DNA of 64,000 nucleotides from Bacteroidota bacterium (lineage in GTDB: Bacteria > Bacteroidota > Bacteroidia > B-17B0 > Aurantibacillaceae), in the NCBI GenBank assembly GCA_025363015.1, contig JANYEQ010000102.1:1-64000 (forward strand), given 5' to 3'. The notes under the pieces are model-generated. The model was not told where the DNA came from. It made no database searches and saw nothing but the letters and a program-made list of their open reading frames with translations. Position numbers and translations under genes: made by a program. This document shows, one piece after another, positions 8,743 through 17,386 of this stretch; the first letter of the stretch is position 1; each line of letters begins with the position of its first letter.

Positions 8743-10149
8743 TTAAATATGCAAGGCTCTTTTACCAGTTGCATCTAAACATGCTTCTTTCATGCTTTCG
8801 GTAAAGGTAGGGTGCGCGTGACTCATACGACTTATATCTTCTGCGCTTGCTTTGTATTCCATTGCAATAACAGCTTCGGCAATCATGTCTGCGGTACGTG
8901 GCCCAATCATGTGTACACCTAGAATTTCATCGGTTACTTCATCTGCCAATACTTTTACAAAACCGTCGGTATCCATACTCGCTCTTGCTCTACCACTTGC
9001 TTTAAACGGAAAGCTACCTACTTTGTATTTTTTACCTTGCTCTTTTAATTGTTCTTCGGTTAAGCCTACAGCCGCCACTTCGGGCCAAGTATACACTACG
9101 CCTGGTATTAAATTATAATCAATGTGGGGTTTTTGTCCTGCTAATTGTTCCGCAACAAAAACGCCTTCTTCTTCAGCTTTATGGGCTAACATGGCGCCTT
9201 TAACAACATCGCCAATAGCATAAATATTATCTACGTTTGTTTTTAAATGATTATCCGTTTCTATTCGTCCACGATTATCTAATTTAACGCCTGCATTTTC
9301 TAAACCTAAATTTTCGGTGTATGGTTTACGTCCAACTGCTACAAGGCAATAATCGCCTTTAATTTCAACGGTTTCGTCTTTTGCATTTAATGCCGTAACG
9401 GTTACTTCCTTAGCGGTAGCTTTTGTGCCAGTAACTTTGTGTTTAAATAAAAATTCGAAACTTAAATTCTTTTTTAATACACGTTGTAATTCTTTGCTAA
9501 GCGAACCATCCATGCCTGCAATGATTCTATCCATAAATTCTACAACAGTCACTTTACTACCTAAACGGCCATACACACTGCCTAACTCTAAACCAATTAC
9601 GCCACCGCCAATTATTATTAAATGTTTGGGCACTTCGGTTAATTCTAAAGCTTCGGTGGATGTAATCACACGTTTTTTATCAATATCAATGCCAGGTAAC
9701 GATGAGGGCTTAGAGCCTGTGGCAATGATAGTTTTAGCGGACTCTATTTTTTCAATCGTGCCATCGTCTTTTTTTATTTGAATAGTTGTTTTATTTTCAA
9801 ACGAGCCAAAACCAGTGTAAACAGTAATTTTATTTTTTTTCATTAAAAAATTAATGCCTTCAACCGTCATTTTTACAACGCCACGTTTACGTTCTATCAT
9901 TTGTTTAATATTTACTTTAGGCGCTTTAATATCAATACCATGTTCTTCAAAATGATGGACAGCATTATAATAATGTTCGCTACTATCTAACAAGGCTTTT
10001 GAGGGGATACATCCTACGTTTAAACACGTGCCACCTAATGAGGGATATTTTTCAATTAAAGCAGTTTTCATTCCTAATTGTGCACAACGAATGGCGGCTA
10101 CATATCCACCTGGGCCGCCTCCAATAATAGTTACATCAAATTTTTCCAT
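8743..10149 (-). CDS. lpdA: Dihydrolipoyl dehydrogenase (E3)
   Basis: A 468-residue flavoprotein that reoxidises dihydrolipoamide in 2-oxoacid dehydrogenase complexes and passes electrons to NAD+. It shows the FAD motif GGGPGG at 10-15, the redox disulfide GGTC42LNVGC47IPS, the NAD-binding GGGVIGLELG, the second FAD site IYAIGDV, and the C-terminal catalytic HPTFTE with His446 and Glu451. All key residues are present and the length is typical. No E1 or E2 gene is adjacent, but the fused branched-chain E1 at 37.6-39.7 kb would need such an E3. Confidence 0.96.
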   Translation of the reverse strand: MEKFDVTIIGGGPGGYVAAIRCAQLGMKTALIEKYPSLGGTCLNVGCIPSKALLDSSEHYYNAVHHFEEHGIDIKAPKVNIKQMIERKRGVVKMTVEGINFLMKKNKITVYTGFGSFENKTTIQIKKDDGTIEKIESAKTIIATGSKPSSLPGIDIDKKRVITSTEALELTEVPKHLIIIGGGVIGLELGSVYGRLGSKVTVVEFMDRIIAGMDGSLSKELQRVLKKNLSFEFLFKHKVTGTKATAKEVTVTALNAKDETVEIKGDYCLVAVGRKPYTENLGLENAGVKLDNRGRIETDNHLKTNVDNIYAIGDVVKGAMLAHKAEEEGVFVAEQLAGQKPHIDYNLIPGVVYTWPEVAAVGLTEEQLKEQGKKYKVGSFPFKASGRARASMDTDGFVKVLADEVTDEILGVHMIGPRTADMIAEAVIAMEYKASAEDISRMSHAHPTFTESMKEACLDATGKRALHI

Positions 10150-10235
10150 AATTATATATTTAAGTTTTGAATTAGTAAATTAAAAATGCGAAGTTAAACA
10201 ATATTTTAAAGTTTTTTAATTGTTGTTTTTGTTAG

Positions 10236-11468
10236 TTATACTATTTCTTTTGGGTAACAAATAAAATGTTTTGTAACGGTTTTACTTAAGCTTTGTATAT
10301 TAAGCTGGTCGCTTGCTTTAGCTACGTCTAATAATTTTCCATCACTCATTAAAATAGTAATATTAAATTTATTAGCTAAATAAGCGCTATTATTTACAAG
10401 GCTGTTAAACACAAAATAGTTAGCCTCTTTTTTAGTTATTTTATATAGTTTACAAACTTTTAGTATTAATTTGTTTTTATAAGCCGCAGTAATGGCAGAA
10501 TTTTGTAATTCTATTTTATATAATTTGCGTTCTAATAAATTGCTACATAATTTACTTAGAATAATATCCTCATGCTCGGCCCACACTTTTATTGATGCCA
10601 TAATATCGTAATCATCAAGGTTGGCAAATTCGTTTAGTAAAGCCGAATCGTTTTCAAAATCTTCTTTTGCAAAATCTGTTATTAAAAATAATTTTAAGGT
10701 AGGTGTAGCAAATAACTTTATACCATTAGCGCTTAATTCTTTGGCGCGTTTTAAAATATTTACCAATAGCGTTTCGGCACTTAATACGGTTTTGTGTAAA
10801 TACACTTGCCAATACATAAGCCTACGCGCTATTAAAAATTTTTCGATACTATAAATAGCTTTGTATTCAACCACTAATTCGTTATTTACAACATTTAGCA
10901 TTTTAATAATCCTATCGCTACTAATTACCCCTTCGCTTACGCCCGTAAAAAAACTATCGCGCTTTAAATAATCTAGCCTATCCATATCAAGCTGCGAACT
11001 CACTAGCTGATGCAAAAATTGTTTTTTATATTTATTATTAAAAATTTTTATAGCTAACGTTAATTTACCTTTAAATTCTTTATTTAATTTATCCATTAAT
11101 AAACTACTAATGGTTTCGTGGTTAATACCTTTTACAATACTATGTTCTAACGCATGACTAAATGGGCCATGACCAATATCATGCAATAAAATAGCTATTA
11201 AAACGGCATTTTCTTCATCGGCAGTAATAACTATTTTTTTTTGTTTTAAATTTAAAACAGCTTCTTGCATAAGGTGCATAGCGCCAATAGCATGATGAAA
11301 ACGTGTGTGTAAAGCACCAGGGTAAACCAAATTAGTTAAACCCAACTGTTTAATACGGCGCAAACGTTGAAAATAGGGGTGGTTTATTAAATCGTAAATT
11401 AAGGCGTTAGGAATAGTTACAAAGCCATAAATAGGGTCGTTTATTATTTTACGTTTGTTAGTAAGCAT
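10236..11468 (-). CDS. HD-domain phosphohydrolase, dGTPase-like
   Basis: A 410-residue cytoplasmic HD-superfamily protein. Metal-binding residues are visible in RFHH (58-59) and in LLHDIGHGPFSHALEH, with H96-D97 and a downstream helix containing QLDMDRLDYLKRD. This architecture matches the broadly conserved YdhJ/SAMHD1-like group related to dGTP triphosphohydrolases. The natural substrate of this subgroup is often unproven, so it should not be named dgt. The start ATG at 11468 gives MLTNKRKIINDPIYGF, the normal family beginning. It is divergent from porX and separated from it by about 80 bases. Confidence 0.88.
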   Translation of the reverse strand: MLTNKRKIINDPIYGFVTIPNALIYDLINHPYFQRLRRIKQLGLTNLVYPGALHTRFHHAIGAMHLMQEAVLNLKQKKIVITADEENAVLIAILLHDIGHGPFSHALEHSIVKGINHETISSLLMDKLNKEFKGKLTLAIKIFNNKYKKQFLHQLVSSQLDMDRLDYLKRDSFFTGVSEGVISSDRIIKMLNVVNNELVVEYKAIYSIEKFLIARRLMYWQVYLHKTVLSAETLLVNILKRAKELSANGIKLFATPTLKLFLITDFAKEDFENDSALLNEFANLDDYDIMASIKVWAEHEDIILSKLCSNLLERKLYKIELQNSAITAAYKNKLILKVCKLYKITKKEANYFVFNSLVNNSAYLANKFNITILMSDGKLLDVAKASDQLNIQSLSKTVTKHFICYPKEIV

Positions 11469-11551
11469 TAAAAACTAAAAATGTGTTAAATTAAATATTG
11501 AGTGCATAATAAAGTTAAAATTAATACGTTATTTGTTATAAAACTAATTGT

Positions 11552-13108
11552 ATGGAAAAAATAAAAATTTTGTGGGCCGATGATGAAATTGAGTTATTAA
11601 AACCACATTTATTATTTTTAAATGGCAAGGGCTACGATGTAATTACTGCCTTAAGTGGCGATGAAGCCTACGATATTGTAAAAGAAGATAAAAACATTAG
11701 TGCTGTTTTATTAGATGAAAATATGCCTGGTATTTCGGGTTTAGAAACGCTTTTAAAAATTAAGCAAGTAAATAACGATTTACCTGTAATAATGATTACC
11801 AAAAGCGAAGAGGAACATATAATGGACGATGCCATTGGGGGAAAAATTGCCGATTATTTAATTAAACCCGTTAATCCCAACCAAATATTGTTATCGCTAA
11901 AAAAAGCTTTAGATAATAAACGCCTAGTGAGTGAAAAAACAAATACCGAGTACCGTAAAGAGTTTAGTAACATTGGCATGCAAATTAATGATAGCCTTAC
12001 TTGGCAAGAATGGGTAGAATTATATAAAAAAATTATTTTTTGGGAATTAGAAATTGATAAACTACAAGATAAAAGTATGTTTGAGGTTTTAAAAATGCAA
12101 AAAGCTGATGCCAATGCCCAATTTTTTAAGTTTGTTGAACGCAATTATATATCGTGGGTAAATGGCAAAGCCAGTACTATACCCACAATGAGCCACACCT
12201 TAATAAAAAATAATTTTTTAAAAGAATTAAATAAAAACGAACCCGTTTTTTTATTAGTTATTGATAATTTACGTTTTGACCAATGGAAAATGATACAACC
12301 CATTATTCAAAACTACTATAAAGTAGATAGTGAAGAAACCTATTTTGCAATTTTACCTACTGCTACACAATATGCACGTAACGCCATTTTTAGCGGTTTA
12401 TTACCAAGCGAAATGGAAAAAATGTTTGCTGATATGTGGTTAAATGACGAGGAAGATGGTGGTAAAAATTTACACGAAGAAGCCTTTATGCAAGCGCAAT
12501 TAAAGCGTTTAAATAAAGATATTAAAATGAGTTATAATAAAATTACAACCCATTCTGCTGGCAAAAAATTAGCCGAAAACATAAATAATTTACTACAAAA
12601 TAAATTAAATATAATTGTATATAATTTTGTAGATATGCTTAGCCATGCCCGTACCGAAATGGAAGTTATTAGAGAGCTGGCTGACGATGAGCCCGCCTAC
12701 AGAAGCATTACTGTAAGCTGGTTTGAGCACTCGCCCCTACTCGATATAATAAAACAATTAGCTGATAAAAAAATAAAAATTGTAATTACTACCGATCATG
12801 GTACTGTGCATGTACAACAACCTACTAAAATTATTGGCGACAAAAACACAAACACAAATTTACGATACAAACAAGGCAAATCATTAGAATATAATCCAAA
12901 AGAAGTATTTGAAATTAAAAATCCTAGTGATGCTTTTTTACCAAAACAACATCCAAGTCAACGCTTTGTATTTGCTAAAGAAAATAAATTTTTTGCCTAT
13001 CCAAACAATTTTAACCATTACGCAAATTATTACAAAAATACTTTTCAGCACGGCGGCGTAAGTTTAGAAGAAATAATTATACCTTATATAACCCTTAGTG
13101 CAAAATAA
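11552..13108 (+). CDS. porX: PorX, T9SS response regulator with PglZ domain
   Basis: 518 residues combining an N-terminal receiver domain (acidic D10/D11, phospho-acceptor D55 in VLLDENMPG, T83 and K105) with a long PglZ/alkaline-phosphatase-like domain. The latter shows VIDNLRFDQW, the catalytic threonine region PTATQYARNAIFSG near 269-281, and metal-binding DHGTVHV. PorX works with the sensor kinase PorY to control type IX secretion. In studied homologues the PglZ domain is a zinc-dependent phosphodiesterase. PorX followed by tsaE is a known Bacteroidota arrangement. No porY is in the window, so the kinase is encoded elsewhere. Confidence 0.93.
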   Translation: MEKIKILWADDEIELLKPHLLFLNGKGYDVITALSGDEAYDIVKEDKNISAVLLDENMPGISGLETLLKIKQVNNDLPVIMITKSEEEHIMDDAIGGKIADYLIKPVNPNQILLSLKKALDNKRLVSEKTNTEYRKEFSNIGMQINDSLTWQEWVELYKKIIFWELEIDKLQDKSMFEVLKMQKADANAQFFKFVERNYISWVNGKASTIPTMSHTLIKNNFLKELNKNEPVFLLVIDNLRFDQWKMIQPIIQNYYKVDSEETYFAILPTATQYARNAIFSGLLPSEMEKMFADMWLNDEEDGGKNLHEEAFMQAQLKRLNKDIKMSYNKITTHSAGKKLAENINNLLQNKLNIIVYNFVDMLSHARTEMEVIRELADDEPAYRSITVSWFEHSPLLDIIKQLADKKIKIVITTDHGTVHVQQPTKIIGDKNTNTNLRYKQGKSLEYNPKEVFEIKNPSDAFLPKQHPSQRFVFAKENKFFAYPNNFNHYANYYKNTFQHGGVSLEEIIIPYITLSAK

Positions 13109-13114
13109 TTGTTA

Positions 13115-13534
13115 ATGTCTGAGCTACTTTTAAATACCCAATTCACTTTAGAAACAATAGCCCAAATTGCCAATCAATTATTACAACTCAACGAAAAAAC
13201 AATCCTTTTCGATGCACCAATGGGTGCAGGCAAAACAACCCTAATTAAAGAAATTTGTAAGCAATTAGGCAGTACCGACAACTTTAGTAGCCCAACCTAT
13301 CAATTAGTAAATGAATATACATTTTTAACTGGTAAAATTTATCATTTTGATTTGTACCGCTTACAATCCATAGAAGAATTATTAGACATTGGTTTTGAAG
13401 ATTATTTACAGCCAAACAACTATTGTTTGATTGAATGGCCCACTTTTGCCCAACAGTTTTTACAATCAAATTTTTTAAAAGTAGATATTACAGTACAACA
13501 AAATATTCGCTACCTTAGTGCTTCAAAATTTTAA
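13115..13534 (+). CDS. tsaE: TsaE, tRNA t6A threonylcarbamoyl ATPase
   Basis: A 139-residue P-loop ATPase needed with TsaB and TsaD to make N6-threonylcarbamoyl adenosine in ANN-reading tRNAs. It has Walker A DAPMGAGKTT (34-42), the SSPTYQLVNEY segment, and HFDLYRL and LIEWP blocks typical of the family. I choose the ATG at 13115; a TTG at 13109, directly after the porX stop, would add only two residues. The gap to porX is 6 bases and the next gene begins 2 bases after its stop, so the three are likely one transcript. Confidence 0.93.
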   Translation: MSELLLNTQFTLETIAQIANQLLQLNEKTILFDAPMGAGKTTLIKEICKQLGSTDNFSSPTYQLVNEYTFLTGKIYHFDLYRLQSIEELLDIGFEDYLQPNNYCLIEWPTFAQQFLQSNFLKVDITVQQNIRYLSASKF

Positions 13535-13536
13535 CA

Positions 13537-14355
13537 ATGCGCTATTATATTCTGTTACTTTTTACAAGTTTATTATTTACTAATTCTGTTGCTCAAAGCG
13601 ATTCTATAAAAACAAAAAAGTTTAAAAAATGGTATGCTACTTGGGGTTATACCAAATGTGCCTTTAGTAAAAGTACTATTCATTTTAAAGATTTATCTAA
13701 TAAATACCATGAAGCTACGGGTTTAAACAATTATTACGATTTTACAATTTATGATGTAACTGCAACAGATAGACCTGATTTTGATAAAATTAAAGATGTT
13801 ATAAACGTTACCATTCCTCAATTTGTAGCCAGACTTGGTTACCAATTTAATACTAAATGGGGCATTGAAATAAATTACGATCATGCTAAATATGTAGTTG
13901 ACGATTTTCAAAGAACCCACATTAAAGGACAATTTAACGGAGTGGCAGTTGATAAAGACACCACCCTTAATCCCAACACATTTTTACATTTTGAACACAC
14001 CGATGGTGCAAATTTTTGGATGATAAACGCTGTGCGTAAATTCAAGCTGTTCAATCCTAATAAAAATTTTAATGCCTCGTGGGTTTTAAAGCCTGGTGCT
14101 GGTGTTGTTTTTCCGCGTACAGACGTTACCATTTTTGGCGAACGACTGAATAATAATTGGAAAGTAGCAGGTTGGATTGTAGGCGTGGAAACTGGTTTAC
14201 GACTTGAATTTTTAAACAACGGTATTTTTGAATTTGTTTCAAAAGGCAGTTATGCCGATTATGTAAATGCTTTGGTGTTAGGTAAAGGTAATGGCAAAGC
14301 CAATCACCATTTTTGGGCTGGTCAACTAACGGCTACTTTAGGGCTTAGGTTTTAA
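13537..14355 (+). CDS. Outer-membrane beta-barrel protein, unknown role
   Basis: 272 residues with a clear signal peptide (MRYYILLLFTSLLFTNSVAQ). The remainder alternates polar and aromatic residues in amphipathic strands (FVARLGYQFNTKWGIEINYD, AGWIVGVETGLRLEF) and ends in an aromatic-terminated strand, LTATLGLRF. These are outer-membrane beta-barrel features. Its transported or bound substrate is not apparent. It starts 2 bases after tsaE and so is probably transcribed with porX-tsaE, which makes a link to envelope or T9SS state possible but unproven. Confidence 0.75.
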   Translation: MRYYILLLFTSLLFTNSVAQSDSIKTKKFKKWYATWGYTKCAFSKSTIHFKDLSNKYHEATGLNNYYDFTIYDVTATDRPDFDKIKDVINVTIPQFVARLGYQFNTKWGIEINYDHAKYVVDDFQRTHIKGQFNGVAVDKDTTLNPNTFLHFEHTDGANFWMINAVRKFKLFNPNKNFNASWVLKPGAGVVFPRTDVTIFGERLNNNWKVAGWIVGVETGLRLEFLNNGIFEFVSKGSYADYVNALVLGKGNGKANHHFWAGQLTATLGLRF

Positions 14356-14420
14356 TAAAAAATTGTTATATTTAACTCGTAAATAAATTTTAAATCAATC
14401 ATCTTAAATCTTAAATCAGT

Positions 14421-15326
14421 ATGATACACTTCCATTCTTCAAAAATTTTAATTCCAATTGATTTTAGCGAAACCTCTTACCTAGCCATTAAACATGGCGC
14501 CTTTACGGCACAATTAACTAAAGGCGAAGTATATTTATTGCACGTAATTAATGCGCAATATACTACCACAAATATGTTTTTGCCAATTATACAAATTGAA
14601 AATCAAAACGACTTTGAAAAAAAAATTGAAGAAAAACTACTACAATTAGCCCAAGATATTAAAAAAGAATACGGTGTTACTGTTCAATGTATTTTAAAAA
14701 CAGGTAATCCTAGCAGAGAAATTACTAATGTTGCCAAAGAAATTAAAGCATCGCTTATTGTAATGGGCACCCATGGGTACTCACCATTAGAAGAATTAGT
14801 AATTGGTAGCACTGCTCTAAAAACATTAAACCACTCGCTCTGCCCTACTATGGCTATGAGTAGCGAGGCAACACATAAGGGGTATAACAAAGTTTTATTA
14901 CCTATTGATACAAGCGCACACACCCGCCAAAAAGTAAATTATACTTTAGAATTAGCTCAGCAATTTAGCGCTTCGGTGCATGCAGTAGCACTTTTACATA
15001 CTAAAGAAGAGATTGAAAAACCTAAAATTGAATTAATTTTACATCAAATTGAAAAATTAGCCAAAGAAAAAAATGTGCCTTTTCATAGCGATGTATTAAG
15101 CGACGTAAAAAATACAGCAACAACTACCGTTAATTATGCCGAAAAAATTGATGCTGATTTAATTGTAATTATGACTGACCAAGACGCCGAACTTAGCGGT
15201 TTCTTTTTAGGGCCTTACGCCCAACAAGTTATACATCTAAGTAAAGTGCCTGTAATTGCCATTAAACCCGAAGAACATCCAGAAAATGTAAACTTTACTT
15301 TATTAAGTGGTACTAGCGGCATTTAA
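14421..15326 (+). CDS. Tandem universal stress protein (UspA fold)
   Basis: 301 residues made of two UspA-type domains, roughly 1-145 and 155-290. The first begins KILIPIDFSE and ends with IVMGTHGYSPLEELVIGS, the glycine-rich nucleotide-binding signature G-T-H-G-x8-G-S. The second begins KVLLPIDTS and has a divergent loop (IVIMTDQDAELSGFFLGPYA) lacking the standard GxHG motif, so only the first half is likely to bind ATP. Tandem Usp proteins with one degenerate half are common in Bacteroidota. The cytoplasmic role in stress survival is family knowledge; the trigger here is unknown. Confidence 0.9.
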   Translation: MIHFHSSKILIPIDFSETSYLAIKHGAFTAQLTKGEVYLLHVINAQYTTTNMFLPIIQIENQNDFEKKIEEKLLQLAQDIKKEYGVTVQCILKTGNPSREITNVAKEIKASLIVMGTHGYSPLEELVIGSTALKTLNHSLCPTMAMSSEATHKGYNKVLLPIDTSAHTRQKVNYTLELAQQFSASVHAVALLHTKEEIEKPKIELILHQIEKLAKEKNVPFHSDVLSDVKNTATTTVNYAEKIDADLIVIMTDQDAELSGFFLGPYAQQVIHLSKVPVIAIKPEEHPENVNFTLLSGTSGI

Positions 15327-15329
15327 AAT

Positions 15330-15881
15330 TTGCAAACATATATTTCAATATTAAGAGGCATTAACGTAAGCGGACATAAACTTATAAAAATGGATGCCTT
15401 ACGAAATTTATATGCTGAACTTAATTTTAGTAATGTACAAACCTACATTCAAAGTGGTAATGTTATTTTTAAATACAAAAAAACAAAAACTACAGTTTTA
15501 GAAACGACTATTGCTAAAAAAATAACCCAACAGTTTGGTTTTGAAGTACCAGTAATGGTGAAAGATGTAGATGAAATAAGTAAAATATTGGCTAACAATC
15601 CTTTTTTAACCAACCGAAAACTAGATGAAACCAAATTACACCTTACTTTTTTATCTGAAGCACCACAAAAAAATTTAGTTGAAAAATTAAAAGAAACGCC
15701 ATACGCCAATGACGAATTTATAGTAATAGAAAATGCAGTTTATTTATTTTGTCCCAATGGTTACGGTAATACAAAACTTACCAATACTTTTTTTGAAACT
15801 AAATTAAAACTAACTGCCACTACTCGTAATTGGAAAACTGTAAACCAACTATATACCATGTCGCACGAAATAAATAATTAA
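15330..15881 (+). CDS. DUF1697 family protein, TTG start
   Basis: A 183-residue DUF1697 protein recognised by its conserved opening TYISILRGINVSGHKLIKM and by YIQSGNVIF. The function is unknown; the fold contains repeated alpha/beta units. The conserved block begins two residues after a TTG codon, and an in-frame TAA (the stop of the upstream Usp gene) lies two codons earlier, so TTG at 15330 is the only plausible start. That puts the gene three bases behind the Usp stop, and translation is probably coupled. Confidence 0.88.
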   Translation: MQTYISILRGINVSGHKLIKMDALRNLYAELNFSNVQTYIQSGNVIFKYKKTKTTVLETTIAKKITQQFGFEVPVMVKDVDEISKILANNPFLTNRKLDETKLHLTFLSEAPQKNLVEKLKETPYANDEFIVIENAVYLFCPNGYGNTKLTNTFFETKLKLTATTRNWKTVNQLYTMSHEINN

Positions 15882-15943
15882 TTTCTTTTTAAAAAAATGT
15901 GGAATTTATAACAACTCATCATCTCCATTTAAAAAAATAACAT

Positions 15944-16975
15944 ATGAAAAAATCAACACTCCTAATCCTAAGTCTTATTACAAGTATTACTTTTGCTCAA
16001 AAACAAGCCGATGTTAGTTTAGAATTATTAGATGGAAATCTAATAAAAGGCACTACAACCCTTTCTGATATTGATTTTGTAACTGCCTATGGTAAATTAT
16101 TAATACCAATTACCAAAGTTAGCCATATAGATATTGGCATTGGAAAAGATAACGCCGTATCCGAAAAAGCCAAATCGTATTTAAAAATTTTAAACACTAG
16201 CAATAGCGATGATACTCGTAAAGGCGCTTACGCCGATTTAATTAAACTAGGCCCTAAAGCCATTAACGCTATTCAAGATTTTTATAACGACCCAAAAAAT
16301 AATAACGAAGAAAACACCTACACCGGAGAGTTTACCATTGATAATGCCCTATCAGAAATAAAATCTAATAGCAATATTACCAGCGATGCGCCCATTGAAG
16401 ATGTACTTGCTTTAGAGAATAATTATACCATGGGTGGCAATTATAACTTTGTTAAAATGGATGTAAAAACCGAGTACGGTAGCCTAAGCGTTCCCAAAGA
16501 AAAAATTAAAAGTGTAGATATTTCAATAGCTGTTGAGCCAGGTAAAGGCGAATTTAATTTTAAATTAATAGCCTCAAAACATATTAGTGGCAACACAAAC
16601 GGTGGTTGGTTAAAAACTAACGTCATGCTAAAAGTAGGACAGCGATTTACAATTAATGCAAATGGCGAAGTTACATTAGCCAGTTTAAGCAACTCTAAGT
16701 ACAAGCCCGATGGAAGCAGTAAGGCAGAAAGCGCTACCGAATTTACTTCTGTTGGTGGTGGTGATTTAGAAACAGGCAGCACCTATTCTTACCCAAGTTA
16801 TGGAAACGTAGTTTATCGTATTGGCGAAAATAGTACCGAAAACCTAAAAGCGGGTGCTAAATTTAATGGCACAGCAAAAACAAGTGGGATGCTATTAATA
16901 TCCATATACGAAACCGTTTATAATGCCAGCAATAAAGGTGCTTATAACGTAAAGGTAGGTTTAGGAAATAAGTAA
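15944..16975 (+). CDS. Secreted protein with two SH3-like repeats
   Basis: 343 residues with a signal peptide (MKKSTLLILSLITSITFAQ). Two copies of a short beta module are visible: residues about 28-68 (GNLIKGTTTLSDIDFVTAYG, then LLIPITKVSHIDIGI) and about 166-206 (NYNFVKMDVKTEYGSLSVPK, then IKSVDISI). A HEAT-like helical pair (YLKILNTSNSDDTRKGAYAD) sits between them. The C-terminal half looks like a carbohydrate-binding or galactose-binding-like sandwich (GNVVYRIGENS, SGMLLISIYETVYN). No enzyme motif is seen. It is followed one base later by the chagasin-like lipoprotein gene, so the two probably act together. Confidence 0.7.
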   Translation: MKKSTLLILSLITSITFAQKQADVSLELLDGNLIKGTTTLSDIDFVTAYGKLLIPITKVSHIDIGIGKDNAVSEKAKSYLKILNTSNSDDTRKGAYADLIKLGPKAINAIQDFYNDPKNNNEENTYTGEFTIDNALSEIKSNSNITSDAPIEDVLALENNYTMGGNYNFVKMDVKTEYGSLSVPKEKIKSVDISIAVEPGKGEFNFKLIASKHISGNTNGGWLKTNVMLKVGQRFTINANGEVTLASLSNSKYKPDGSSKAESATEFTSVGGGDLETGSTYSYPSYGNVVYRIGENSTENLKAGAKFNGTAKTSGMLLISIYETVYNASNKGAYNVKVGLGNK

Positions 16976-16976
16976 A

Positions 16977-17321
16977 ATGCTTCGAAAAACATTCATTATT
17001 TTAGCCTTAGCCGTATTTTTTAGCTGTTGCAGTTTGCCACAAATTAAAAACGAAGCTCCGCAAATTAATACCCTTAAAGTGGCTCAAACATTTAAAATAA
17101 ATTTGCCCGAAGAGCATAAAACGGGTTATATGTGGCAATTAAGCGATAATTACGATAAAACCGTTTTAAACCACCTAAATGCCGTTTGGCATGGCAATCA
17201 AAAAGGCATAGACTTTAATTTTAAAACTTTGTCGATAGGACAAACCACTTTAACCCTCATAAAACGCAAATACATCGATACAATAGCCAAAAAAACCTTT
17301 ATTGTTAGTATTCAAAAATGA
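16977..17321 (+). CDS. Chagasin-like (I42) inhibitor lipoprotein
   Basis: 114 residues with a lipoprotein-type N-terminus (ILALAVFFSCCSLPQ). The mature part resembles the I42 family of cysteine-protease inhibitors: LPEEHKTGYMWQL corresponds to the family's NPTTGYxW loop, and KGIDFNFKTLSIGQTTLTL with KKTFIVSIQ matches the C-terminal strands. The RPW loop is replaced by RKY, so inhibitory strength is uncertain. I42 proteins block papain-like peptidases. A lipid-anchored form could protect the envelope from proteases. Its ATG lies one base after the preceding secreted-protein gene. The family call rests on short motifs. Confidence 0.65.
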   Translation: MLRKTFIILALAVFFSCCSLPQIKNEAPQINTLKVAQTFKINLPEEHKTGYMWQLSDNYDKTVLNHLNAVWHGNQKGIDFNFKTLSIGQTTLTLIKRKYIDTIAKKTFIVSIQK

Positions 17322-17326
17322 ATAGT

Positions 17327-17358
17327 TTTGTTATTTTTAAACAAATTTTATACCTTTG
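17327..17358 (+). promoter_or_regulatory. Bacteroidota-type promoter of the desaturase gene
   Basis: TTTG (17327-17330), then 20 bases, then TACCTTTG (17351-17358), a full match to the TTG-N19/20-TAnnTTTG consensus. It lies 28 bases before the desaturase ATG, so that gene should be transcribed independently of the chagasin-like gene. Confidence 0.75.
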
Positions 17359-17386
17359 CTTTTGTAAAATATAAAACTATAAAAAA

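Noticed and set aside
9425-9781. Rightward open frames over lpdA, and similar frames elsewhere (for example 6828-7178, 43140-43520)
   Set aside because: They are shadows opposite strongly conserved genes, with no own start context or recognisable protein features.
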